This document shows positions 26,763 to 34,669 of a stretch of DNA of 64,000 nucleotides, piece by piece. A program made the position numbers and the translations under genes. This DNA is from Candidatus Pelagibacter sp. (GTDB lineage: Bacteria > Pseudomonadota > Alphaproteobacteria > Pelagibacterales > Pelagibacteraceae). The first letter of the stretch is position 1. Each line of letters starts with the position of its first letter. The stretch is taken from assembly GCA_028097945.1 (NCBI GenBank), contig JAOHFJ010000003.1, forward strand, positions 1 to 64,000, written 5' to 3'. A model generated the notes under the pieces. It worked only from the letters and a program-made list of their open reading frames with translations, was not told the origin of the DNA and ran no database searches.

Positions 26763-27824
26763 ATGGGTACAGAATCAATCGAAGCAAGTTTTTTATCTAT
26801 ATTTGCTTTAATAAGCTTTTTTATTTTTTTGCTTGTAAGTAAATACTCACATAAAATAAAAGGCGGTGCTTTATTAGATAAAGATTTTTTAAAGCCCCAA
26901 GCTTTTCATGAAACCCCTGTTACACGAAGCGGAGGAATAGCCGCTATAATTTCCTTGAGTATTTTTTTTTATATTTATTTCTTATTGTATTCAGAAGTTT
27001 TATATAATTATATTTTTGTAAGTTATTCAGTGTTTATAGTTGGTTTTTTAGATGACTTAAGAATTAACATAAAACCATTAAGTAGGCTAATATTTATGAT
27101 ACTTCTACTTTTTACTTTCATAAACGTATTGCCCATTAAAATTCTCAATATAGATATACCATTCTTAATTCCCTTAATGTCTAGCCATATGTTTTCTTCA
27201 ATTTTTGTATTGCTTTGCTTTTTATTTGTAATTAATGGCGCTAATTTAATTGACGGTTTTAATGGTTTATTAGCAATTAATTTAATTATTATAAATATTA
27301 TATTAACCTATATTAATATAAATAATGAAAATTTAGAATTTTCAATTTTAATAATCTCTCAAATTATAATTCTTTTATCATTTTTGCTATTTAACTTTCC
27401 AAGTGCAAAAATTTTCCTAGGTGATAGTGGAGCCTACACCATGGGTGCTATGACTGGCTTAAATACAATAATTACTAATAACTTAAATCCAGAGATCTCC
27501 TCATTCTTTTTTTGTACGCTTTTATTTTATATTTTTTTCGAGGTGTTTTTTTCGTTTTTGAGAAAACTATTGCTAAAAAAATCTCCGATTTATCCAGATG
27601 ATAAACATTTGCATATGCTTTGCTTTTATAAAATCTCTAGTACATACGGAAAAGATAAAGGTAATTATTTAAATTCAATTATCATTAATCTATTTTACTT
27701 AATTTTAATATTACCAGGGTTGTATCTATTACACGATCCTCTATTAAGTAGGTATTGGTTCTTTATCTTGTTGCTAATTTATTTGATTATTTATTCAAGA
27801 CTTTATCGTTTAACAAAAAATTAA
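26763..27824 (+). CDS. Undecaprenyl-phosphate sugar-1-phosphate transferase (WecA/MraY-like)
   Basis: A 353-residue polytopic membrane protein (about ten helices) of the MraY/WecA superfamily, which transfers a sugar-1-phosphate from a UDP-sugar to a polyprenyl phosphate. Catalytic motifs include the aspartate pair GFLDDLRI, NGANLIDGFNGL, and FLGDSGAYTMG. The cytoplasmic loop motif reads DDKHLHML. It is too far from a murein cluster to be MraY by context, and the WecA-like role in surface glycans is more likely. The sugar substrate cannot be read. Confidence 0.82.
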   Translation: MGTESIEASFLSIFALISFFIFLLVSKYSHKIKGGALLDKDFLKPQAFHETPVTRSGGIAAIISLSIFFYIYFLLYSEVLYNYIFVSYSVFIVGFLDDLRINIKPLSRLIFMILLLFTFINVLPIKILNIDIPFLIPLMSSHMFSSIFVLLCFLFVINGANLIDGFNGLLAINLIIINIILTYININNENLEFSILIISQIIILLSFLLFNFPSAKIFLGDSGAYTMGAMTGLNTIITNNLNPEISSFFFCTLLFYIFFEVFFSFLRKLLLKKSPIYPDDKHLHMLCFYKISSTYGKDKGNYLNSIIINLFYLILILPGLYLLHDPLLSRYWFFILLLIYLIIYSRLYRLTKN

Positions 27825-27837
27825 TTTGATATATAAA
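27810..27837 (+). promoter_or_regulatory. Candidate promoter of tRNA-Leu (and tig)
   Basis: TTAACA at 27810-27815 and TATAAA at 27832-27837 are separated by 16 bases, a good sigma-70-type pair. The predicted start is about ten bases before the mature tRNA. The -35 box lies within the end of the upstream coding gene. Confidence 0.45.
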
Positions 27838-27853
27838 ACAAGGATTAAGTAAA

Positions 27854-27938
27854 GGGCAAGTGGCGGAATTGGTATACGCGCTGGTCTTAGAAACCAGTGC
27901 CGCAAGGCTTAAGAGTTCGAGTCTCTTCTTGCCCACCA
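27854..27938 (+). tRNA. tRNA-Leu (anticodon UAG)
   Basis: An 85-base cloverleaf: acceptor GGGCAAG pairs with CTTGCCC, then discriminator A and an encoded CCA. The anticodon stem CTGGT/ACCAG holds the loop CTTAGAA with anticodon TAG. A long class II variable arm (GCCGCAAGGC-type) and the TTCGAGT T-loop are present. Only seven bases separate the CCA end from the trigger factor ATG. Confidence 0.97.
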
Positions 27939-27945
27939 AAATATT

Positions 27946-29316
27946 ATGAAAGTAGAAGTAAAATCAAAAAAAGGACTTAGGACAGTTTTATCTGTAATAG
28001 TTGATAAAAGAAATATTCAGACAAAAATGGATGAGAGACTAAAAGAGCTTCAAAAAGAAGTATCTTTAAAAGGCTTCAGACCAGGTAAAGTTCCCCCTGA
28101 AGTAATTAAAAGTCAATTCGGTAAATCTATATACGGAGAGGTGGTAGATAAGATTTTAAGAGAAACTACTACAAAAGCGATAGATGAAAAAAAATTGAAA
28201 GTTGCAGGTCAACCAAAGATTGACTTAAAACAGTTTGGTGAAGGAAAAGATTTAAACTATGAACTTCAAATAGATTGTTTGCCAAGTGTAAATTTAAAAA
28301 GCTTCGAAAAATTTAAAGCTACAAGTTTTAAAGTAAAAATTGAAAACAAAGTTATTGAAGAAAAGCTAGAAGAAATTGCAATTCAGAATAAACAATTTGA
28401 AGAAAAAAATGAAACTGAAAATGCAGTAAATGGAGATCAAGTGACTTTTGACTATTCTGCTACAGTTGATAACAATAAATTTGATGGAAGTGAAGGAAAA
28501 GGCGTTCAGTTAGAGTTAGGAAAGGATCTTTTTTTAAAAGGTTTTGACGAGCAATTGATTGGTGTGAAAAAAAACGATACTAAAATATTAGAGGCTATAC
28601 TTCCAGCTAATCATCCTAAAAAAGAACTTGCTAATAAAAAAACTAAATTTCAGTGTAAAATTTTAAATGTAAAAAAACCTAAAGCCAGTAAAGTTGATGA
28701 TAATTTTGCTAAATTAATGGGAGCAAAAGATATAAAAGATTTGAAATCCTTAATTGAAAAACAAATCTTAAGTCAATATTCACAGGCATTAAACTCGATT
28801 ACAAAAAAAGAAATACTAGAACAAATTGAAAAAAACCATCAAGTAGATTTACCGCAAAACTTAATCGATCAAGAAATGTTAATAATGACTCAAAATTTAA
28901 AACAAGAAGAAAAAGAAAAACATAAATCCAATAATGAAAAACTAGCAAAATCTAGAATAAAGCTTGGATTATTATTAAATGCGTATGGAGAGAAAAATAA
29001 TTTAAAAGTTTCGGATGATGAAGTTAGAAACGAAATACAAAAGCAAATAAAAGGAATGCCTGGCCAAGAGAAAATGGTTCTTGAATATTACCAAAAAAAC
29101 CCAAGTGCATCTCAAAGTTTAAAAGGTTCTTTATATGAGGAAAAAATAATAGATTTAATTAAATCGAAAATAAATCTTATATCTAGAGAAATTAGCACAA
29201 AAGAAGCTGAAAAAATAATTGCTGAATTTAATAAACCAAATGTAGATACTGAAAAATCTAAAATCACATCACCAGCAAAAAATAAGACAAAATCAAAAAA
29301 AATTAGTAAAAAGTAA
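27946..29316 (+). CDS. tig: Trigger factor (ribosome-bound chaperone / PPIase)
   Basis: A 456-residue trigger factor that binds at the ribosome exit tunnel and helps nascent chains fold. The ribosome-docking signature is GFRPGKVPPEV (about 40-50). An FKBP-type PPIase domain follows (about 160-245; GDQVTFDYSATVD, LGKDLFLKGFDEQLIG), then the helical C-terminal arms. The last 30 residues are a Lys/Ser-rich tail. The start matches family N-termini (MKVEVKSKKGL), leaving a leader of only AAATATT after tRNA-Leu. clpP follows after seven bases. Confidence 0.96.
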   Translation: MKVEVKSKKGLRTVLSVIVDKRNIQTKMDERLKELQKEVSLKGFRPGKVPPEVIKSQFGKSIYGEVVDKILRETTTKAIDEKKLKVAGQPKIDLKQFGEGKDLNYELQIDCLPSVNLKSFEKFKATSFKVKIENKVIEEKLEEIAIQNKQFEEKNETENAVNGDQVTFDYSATVDNNKFDGSEGKGVQLELGKDLFLKGFDEQLIGVKKNDTKILEAILPANHPKKELANKKTKFQCKILNVKKPKASKVDDNFAKLMGAKDIKDLKSLIEKQILSQYSQALNSITKKEILEQIEKNHQVDLPQNLIDQEMLIMTQNLKQEEKEKHKSNNEKLAKSRIKLGLLLNAYGEKNNLKVSDDEVRNEIQKQIKGMPGQEKMVLEYYQKNPSASQSLKGSLYEEKIIDLIKSKINLISREISTKEAEKIIAEFNKPNVDTEKSKITSPAKNKTKSKKISKK

Positions 29317-29338
29317 CCAATAGTTGTATAAAACGACT

Positions 29339-29950
29339 ATGAGTCGCGAATTAGAAGAAAAAATGAATAGCCTTATCCCAATGGTTGTTGAGCAAACAAG
29401 CAAAGGAGAAAGAGCTTATGATATTTATTCAAGACTTCTCAAAGAAAGAATAGTGTTTTTAGTAGGTCCAGTTAATGATGCTGTAGCGTCTCTTGTGACA
29501 GCACAATTATTATTTTTAGAGTCGGAAAACCCAAATAAAGAAATAAATTTTTATATTAATAGTCCAGGAGGATTAGTAACTGCGGGCTTGGGAATTTATG
29601 ATACCATGCAATATATTAATTCACCCGTTTCAACACTCTGCATCGGTCAAGCTTCATCGATGGGATCTTTTCTTTTGGCTGCAGGAGAAAAGGGAAAAAG
29701 ATATTCACTACCTAACTCTAGAATAATGGTACACCAACCATCAGCAGGTTTTCAAGGCCAAGCAACAGACATTCAAATTCATGCTAAAGAAATTTTATCA
29801 CTTAAAGAAAGACTAAATAAAATTTATGCTAAACATACTGGAAAATCTATTGAACAAATATCCGAGGCATTAGAGCGAGATAATTTTATGACTGCTGAAG
29901 ATGCTAAAAAATTTGGATTAATAGACTCTGTTGTGGAGAAACGTAAATAA
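29339..29950 (+). CDS. clpP: ATP-dependent Clp protease proteolytic subunit
   Basis: About 203 residues from the chosen ATG ([19 protein letters not shown]). A TTG 15 bases upstream and an ATG at 29363 ([11 protein letters not shown]) are alternatives; the conserved body starts at [22 protein letters not shown] in any case. Catalytic motifs are [14 protein letters not shown] (Ser), RIMVHQPS (His), and an Asp further on. ClpP forms a double heptamer that degrades proteins fed by ClpX. It lies between tig and clpX, the usual order. Confidence 0.95.
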   Translation: MSRELEEKMNSLIPMVVEQTSKGERAYDIYSRLLKERIVFLVGPVNDAVASLVTAQLLFLESENPNKEINFYINSPGGLVTAGLGIYDTMQYINSPVSTLCIGQASSMGSFLLAAGEKGKRYSLPNSRIMVHQPSAGFQGQATDIQIHAKEILSLKERLNKIYAKHTGKSIEQISEALERDNFMTAEDAKKFGLIDSVVEKRK

Positions 29951-29982
29951 CACACAATATATAGCTTATTTTACAACTTCAA

Positions 29983-30012
29983 CTTGCTAAGTAATAGTCA
30001 GAGTTTTATATT
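29983..30012 (+). promoter_or_regulatory. Candidate clpX promoter
   Basis: TTGCTA (29984-29989) and TATATT (30007-30012) are 17 bases apart, a fair sigma-70 pair. The same stretch also reads CTTG-N18-TTTATAT, close to the alphaproteobacterial sigma-32 pattern. Predicted start is about ten bases before the clpX ATG. Evidence is pattern only. Confidence 0.35.
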
Positions 30013-30029
30013 ACTTATATTGATTCGAT

Positions 30030-31283
30030 ATGTCAGAAAAAAATAATAAAAATATTTTGTATTGCTCCTTCTGTGGGAAAAGTCAACATGAAGTAAGAAA
30101 ACTTATTGCTGGGCCAACAGTTTTTATTTGTGATGAGTGTGTAGAGCTTTGTATGGATATTATTAAAGAAGAAAACAAAAGTTCTTTAGTTAAGCACCAA
30201 GATGGTGTGCCTTCACCTAAAGAAATTTGTGGAGTGTTAGATGACTATGTTATTGGACAAAAATTTGCAAAAGAAATATTATCGGTTGCTGTACATAATC
30301 ATTATAAGAGATTAAATCACGAAACTAAGAATAATAAAGATATTGAATTATCGAAATCAAATATTCTTCTCGTCGGACCAACAGGTTGCGGAAAAACTTT
30401 ATTAGCTCAAACTCTAGCGAGAATCTTAGACGTTCCTTTTACAATGGCAGACGCGACTACTCTTACAGAAGCAGGATATGTTGGAGAAGATGTTGAGAAT
30501 ATAATTTTAAAATTATTACAAGCAGCTGATTATAATGTTGAGAAAGCTCAAAGAGGAATAGTTTACATTGACGAGGTAGATAAAATTAGTAGAAAATCCG
30601 AAAATCCATCCATAACAAGAGACGTTTCTGGTGAAGGAGTTCAACAAGCGCTTTTGAAAATAATGGAAGGCACAGTTGCAAGCGTGCCACCACAAGGCGG
30701 AAGAAAACACCCTCAACAAGAATTTTTGCAAGTCGATACTACCAATATTCTATTTATTTGCGGAGGTGCCTTTGCCGGATTAGATAAATTAATAGATAAC
30801 AGAGGTAAAGGAAGTTCAATTGGCTTTGGAGCTAAAGTAAAAAATTATAAAGAACAACCACTCTCTGAAATTATGAAACTATTGGAACCCGAAGATCTAA
30901 TTAAATATGGTTTAATACCTGAATTTATTGGCAGGATGCCAATCATAGCAACATTAGACGATTTAGATGAGAAGTCTCTAATTAAAATTTTAAAAGAACC
31001 TAAAAATTCTCTTATAAAACAATATCAAAGGTTATTTGAATTTGAGGAAGTCGAACTAGAGTTTAATGATGATGCTATTTCGGAAATAGCAAAAAAAGCT
31101 ATTTCAAAAAAAACTGGTGCAAGGGGATTAAGGTCAATTCTCGAAAATATTTTATTAAAAACAATGTTTGAACTGCCAGATATGGAAAATGTAGTAAAAG
31201 TAACAGTTGATAACGCCGCTGCAAAAGGTGTTTCTGAACCTATTGTCACATACGGTAAAAAGTCATCAACATCAGTAGCTTAA
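30030..31283 (+). CDS. clpX: Clp protease ATP-binding subunit ClpX
   Basis: A 417-residue AAA+ unfoldase. The N-terminal zinc-binding domain has C12, C15, C34 and C37 ([18 protein letters not shown]). Walker A is GPTGCGKT at 116-123; Walker B is [11 protein letters not shown]. The IGF loop that docks to ClpP is present ([11 protein letters not shown]). ClpX recognises and unfolds substrates for ClpP. It is separated from clpP by 79 bases, enough for its own promoter. Confidence 0.97.
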   Translation: MSEKNNKNILYCSFCGKSQHEVRKLIAGPTVFICDECVELCMDIIKEENKSSLVKHQDGVPSPKEICGVLDDYVIGQKFAKEILSVAVHNHYKRLNHETKNNKDIELSKSNILLVGPTGCGKTLLAQTLARILDVPFTMADATTLTEAGYVGEDVENIILKLLQAADYNVEKAQRGIVYIDEVDKISRKSENPSITRDVSGEGVQQALLKIMEGTVASVPPQGGRKHPQQEFLQVDTTNILFICGGAFAGLDKLIDNRGKGSSIGFGAKVKNYKEQPLSEIMKLLEPEDLIKYGLIPEFIGRMPIIATLDDLDEKSLIKILKEPKNSLIKQYQRLFEFEEVELEFNDDAISEIAKKAISKKTGARGLRSILENILLKTMFELPDMENVVKVTVDNAAAKGVSEPIVTYGKKSSTSVA

Positions 31284-31296
31284 ACTAAATTTGTTT

Positions 31297-31327
31297 CTTG
31301 AAATTAGTATATTAATCGCCATATAAT
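31297..31327 (+). promoter_or_regulatory. Candidate heat-shock (sigma-32-like) promoter of lon
   Basis: CTTGAAA (31297-31303) is followed after 13 bases by CGCCATAT (31317-31324), close to the RpoH consensus CTTGAAA-N13-CCCCATNT. The same bases contain TTGAAA-N18-TATAAT, a sigma-70-type pair. The -10 box ends only six bases before the lon ATG, so the transcript would be nearly leaderless. Confidence 0.55.
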
Positions 31328-31333
31328 TATTAA

Positions 31334-33718
31334 ATGAAAGCCTCATATCTTAAACCTCTCCTCCCGTTAAGAGACATAGTTATATTTCCTTCCATGGTGG
31401 TTCCATTATTTGTTGGAAGGGAAAAGTCTATTAAAGCTCTTCAAGAGGTAATGAAGACTGATAAATCCATAGTTTTAGTAACGCAAAAAAATTCAGAAAT
31501 TGATGATCCAACTAGTAAAGATCTTTACCAGTACGGTTGCTTAAGTAAAGTTTTACAACTACTAAAACTCCCAGACGGAACAGTGAAAGTTTTAGTTGAA
31601 GGTGAAAAAAGAATTAAAATTTTAAAGTATAACGAAAGTAGTAACAATCATTTAACTTGTGAAGTTGAAATTGTTGAAGATCAAAATAACTCAAAAGAAC
31701 TTGAGTTATTAGCCCATGGTTTAATTAAGAAATTTGATAGACTTCAAGTTTTAAGCAAAAAAGATTTAAACGATGGATCAAGCAATCTTAAAAGTTTGAA
31801 AGATCCTATTCAGATAGCTAATAATATATCTTCAAATTTAAATATTCAAATATTTGAAAAACAAGAACTACTTGAAATTATCGACCTTAAAAAAAGGTTA
31901 GAAAAAATACATCAACTTATTGAAAAAGAAACAAGTGTACTCTCCGTAGAAAAAAAAATTAGAGGGAGAGTTAAAAATCAAATGGAGAAAACACAACGAG
32001 AATATTATTTAAACGAACAATTAAAAGCTATTCAAAAAGAATTAGGAGAAATTGACGAAGGAAAAGATGAATTAACATCATTGTCTAAAGCTATCACCGA
32101 GGCAAAAATGCCCAAACTAGCTAGAGAAAAATGTCTGTCAGAATTAAAAAAGTTAAAATCTATGAGCCCGATGTCCGCGGAGGCAACAGTTGTAAGAAAT
32201 TACTTAGATTGGATGACAGAATTACCTTGGTCGAATAAATCAAAAATAAATACTGATTTAAAAAATGCGCAGAAAATACTTGATGAGGATCATTATGGAT
32301 TGGAAAAAGTTAAGGAGAGAATTATAGAGTTTTTAGCAGTCCAAAAAAGAATTCAAAAAATGAAAGGGCCAATATTATGTTTAGTGGGCCCACCAGGAGT
32401 TGGAAAAACATCCCTAGGTAAATCAATAGCAAAAGCGACAAATAGAAAGTTTATAAGAATATCTTTGGGCGGGATAAGAGATGAAGCAGAAATTAGAGGT
32501 CATCGAAGAACTTATATTGGATCATTACCAGGAAAAATTATTCAAATGATGAAAAAAGCTGGGACAAAAAATCCGCTTTTTCTTTTAGATGAAATTGACA
32601 AAGTTGGAAATGACTATAGAGGCGATCCATCGTCAGCATTATTAGAAGCTTTAGACCCAGAGCAAAACAAAGAATTTAACGATCATTATTTAGAAGTCGA
32701 TTACGATTTGTCAGATGTAATGTTTGTTACAACAGCAAATACACTTAACATACTTCCCCCTTTATTAGATAGAATGGAAGTAATTAGACTTTCCGGATAC
32801 ACAGAAGATGAGAAGGTAAATATTTCTCAAAAATATCTCATTCCTAATCAAAGCAAAAACAATGGTTTAAAAAAAGATGAATGGACTATTGATGAAAATA
32901 TAAATAGAAAAATTATAAGACACTATACAAGAGAGTCTGGCGTAAGAAACTTAGAAAGAGAAATTTCTAAAATTGGAAGAAAGTTAGTAAAGAAAATAGA
33001 TAACAACGAAAAAGTTAACAACCCAATAAATGAAAAAGATCTTAAAGACCTTTTAGGTGTTGAGAAATTTAATTATGGTGAAATAGAAGAAGAAAATAGA
33101 GTAGGGGTAGTAACAGGATTAGCATGGACAGAAGTAGGTGGTGAGATTTTAAAAATAGAGTCTGTAGTAATGCCAGGTAAGGGCAAAATGCAAATTACTG
33201 GAAAATTAGGTGATGTAATGCAAGAGTCTGTAAAAGCGGCAAAATCTTATATTAGATCAAAAAGTTTAGATTATGGAATAATACCTCCAATTTTTGATAA
33301 AAAAGATTTTCATATTCATGTACCAGAAGGCGCAACACCAAAAGATGGACCATCAGCTGGTATAGGAATGGTTACTTCGATTATTTCAGCTATTACTGAA
33401 ATACCAGTTAATAAAAATGTTGCGATGACTGGAGAGATAACTTTAAGAGGTTTAGTACTTCCTATTGGGGGATTAAAAGAAAAATTATTAGCTGCTCATA
33501 GAGCTGGAATTAAGAAAGTTTTGATACCAATTGAAAATAAAAAAGATTTGATAGAGGTTCCCAAAACTGTTCTGGATTCTATCGAGGTAATCACAGTAAA
33601 AAATGTTGATGAAGTCCTAAAAGTTGCTTTAACAAAACCACTAAAAAGAGTAGAGTGGGTCGAAGTAGATCAGATTTCAAAAAAAGACAAATTAAAAGAA
33701 GAAATAAGCACTCATTAG
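31334..33718 (+). CDS. lon: ATP-dependent protease Lon
   Basis: A 794-residue LonA. Order: N-terminal substrate-binding domain (LPLRDIVIFPSMVVPLFVGR), coiled-coil middle, AAA+ module with Walker A GPPGVGKT and Walker B PLFLLDEIDKVG, and a C-terminal Ser-Lys protease domain with S674 in PKDGPSAGIGM and the following conserved lysine region. It degrades damaged and regulatory proteins in the cytosol. Length is standard. It ends seven bases before the stop of the GT17 gene on the other strand. Confidence 0.97.
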   Translation: MKASYLKPLLPLRDIVIFPSMVVPLFVGREKSIKALQEVMKTDKSIVLVTQKNSEIDDPTSKDLYQYGCLSKVLQLLKLPDGTVKVLVEGEKRIKILKYNESSNNHLTCEVEIVEDQNNSKELELLAHGLIKKFDRLQVLSKKDLNDGSSNLKSLKDPIQIANNISSNLNIQIFEKQELLEIIDLKKRLEKIHQLIEKETSVLSVEKKIRGRVKNQMEKTQREYYLNEQLKAIQKELGEIDEGKDELTSLSKAITEAKMPKLAREKCLSELKKLKSMSPMSAEATVVRNYLDWMTELPWSNKSKINTDLKNAQKILDEDHYGLEKVKERIIEFLAVQKRIQKMKGPILCLVGPPGVGKTSLGKSIAKATNRKFIRISLGGIRDEAEIRGHRRTYIGSLPGKIIQMMKKAGTKNPLFLLDEIDKVGNDYRGDPSSALLEALDPEQNKEFNDHYLEVDYDLSDVMFVTTANTLNILPPLLDRMEVIRLSGYTEDEKVNISQKYLIPNQSKNNGLKKDEWTIDENINRKIIRHYTRESGVRNLEREISKIGRKLVKKIDNNEKVNNPINEKDLKDLLGVEKFNYGEIEEENRVGVVTGLAWTEVGGEILKIESVVMPGKGKMQITGKLGDVMQESVKAAKSYIRSKSLDYGIIPPIFDKKDFHIHVPEGATPKDGPSAGIGMVTSIISAITEIPVNKNVAMTGEITLRGLVLPIGGLKEKLLAAHRAGIKKVLIPIENKKDLIEVPKTVLDSIEVITVKNVDEVLKVALTKPLKRVEWVEVDQISKKDKLKEEISTH

Positions 33719-33725
33719 CTGGAAT

Positions 33726-34616
33726 TTAATCTAACCATTCAGAATATCTGCTTAGGTTATTAATTACATAGTTCGGTAATAGTTTTGAGTCAATTTTTTT
33801 AAGAATAGATTTACCTGACCATTTATATTGTTTTTGATCAGCTTTATAATCGTAAATAACTCTTTTTTCAGCAATATATTTTTTTACATCTTCTATATTT
33901 AGTCCGCTCTCTTTAAATTCAAAATGATGAGCAAAATTACTTAATTTTTTTTCTAACTCTTCAGGCGACTTTAGACAAGTAAAATGCCATCCACCATTTT
34001 TTACAAATGATAAGTTAGAATATTTCTTTTTTGAAAAAAAAGTATCAATTCTCCATTTAGGATAATTTTTTCCTTTAAGATTTCTTAACCACTGAGGGGA
34101 AATTAAATTTTTATTTTTTACAGCTTTCGTGCCATGCCACAAGAATTCATCATAGTGAAGATTAAGTTTGTAATAAAATATTTTCTGTTCAAATATTATA
34201 ATATTATTTTTAATATTATTGAAATCTAAACTATCTAAATTTGGAATTTCATCTAGATCACTTATTAAAATTAAATCTTCATCTTCGGCTTTGTTTAAAC
34301 CCTTTGATAAATTTTCTCTTTGAAAATAATCTCTTGCCATCCCATTTAAAATAAGTTTTTCTCCTTTTTCACTTTTCGTGTCGTCATCATTTAGTTGTAA
34401 TAAATTTTTTGGTTGATCTTCTACTATTAAATATATTATTTTATCTTTAAATTTTTTAAATTTATTAATATCAAATTTTAATTTTTTTTTATTTCCGTTA
34501 TGAGTGTAAGTAGCTTCCGCGATAACGAACTTTTTTACAAATTTATCAAGTTGATTTAACCTTAAATCTAGTAGTAGATCTTCATCATTATACATGAAGC
34601 AATCGAATATATTCAT
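33726..34616 (-). CDS. Glycosyltransferase family 17 protein
   Basis: A 296-residue protein resembling GT17 (beta-1,4-N-acetylglucosaminyltransferase-like) enzymes. Typical signs are the opening IFDCFMYNDEDLLLDLRL, the EATYTHNG motif, an acidic DLDEIP box for metal/nucleotide sugar, and GGWHFTCL. There is no signal peptide or membrane segment. It probably adds a sugar to a surface glycan. Its divergent neighbour is a sugar-modifying fusion enzyme, which supports a small surface-polysaccharide cassette. Acceptor and donor are unknown. Confidence 0.8.
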   Translation of the reverse strand: MNIFDCFMYNDEDLLLDLRLNQLDKFVKKFVIAEATYTHNGNKKKLKFDINKFKKFKDKIIYLIVEDQPKNLLQLNDDDTKSEKGEKLILNGMARDYFQRENLSKGLNKAEDEDLILISDLDEIPNLDSLDFNNIKNNIIIFEQKIFYYKLNLHYDEFLWHGTKAVKNKNLISPQWLRNLKGKNYPKWRIDTFFSKKKYSNLSFVKNGGWHFTCLKSPEELEKKLSNFAHHFEFKESGLNIEDVKKYIAEKRVIYDYKADQKQYKWSGKSILKKIDSKLLPNYVINNLSRYSEWLD

Positions 34617-34669
34617 GTTATTTGAGTTATAATAAAATATAATATAAGTAAATATTTATTAAATATTGT

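Noticed and set aside
26763..27824. The altered HLHM loop of the WecA/MraY-like protein as a novelty.
   Set aside because: Some members of this transferase family carry HLHM-like loops, so I treat it as ordinary variation.
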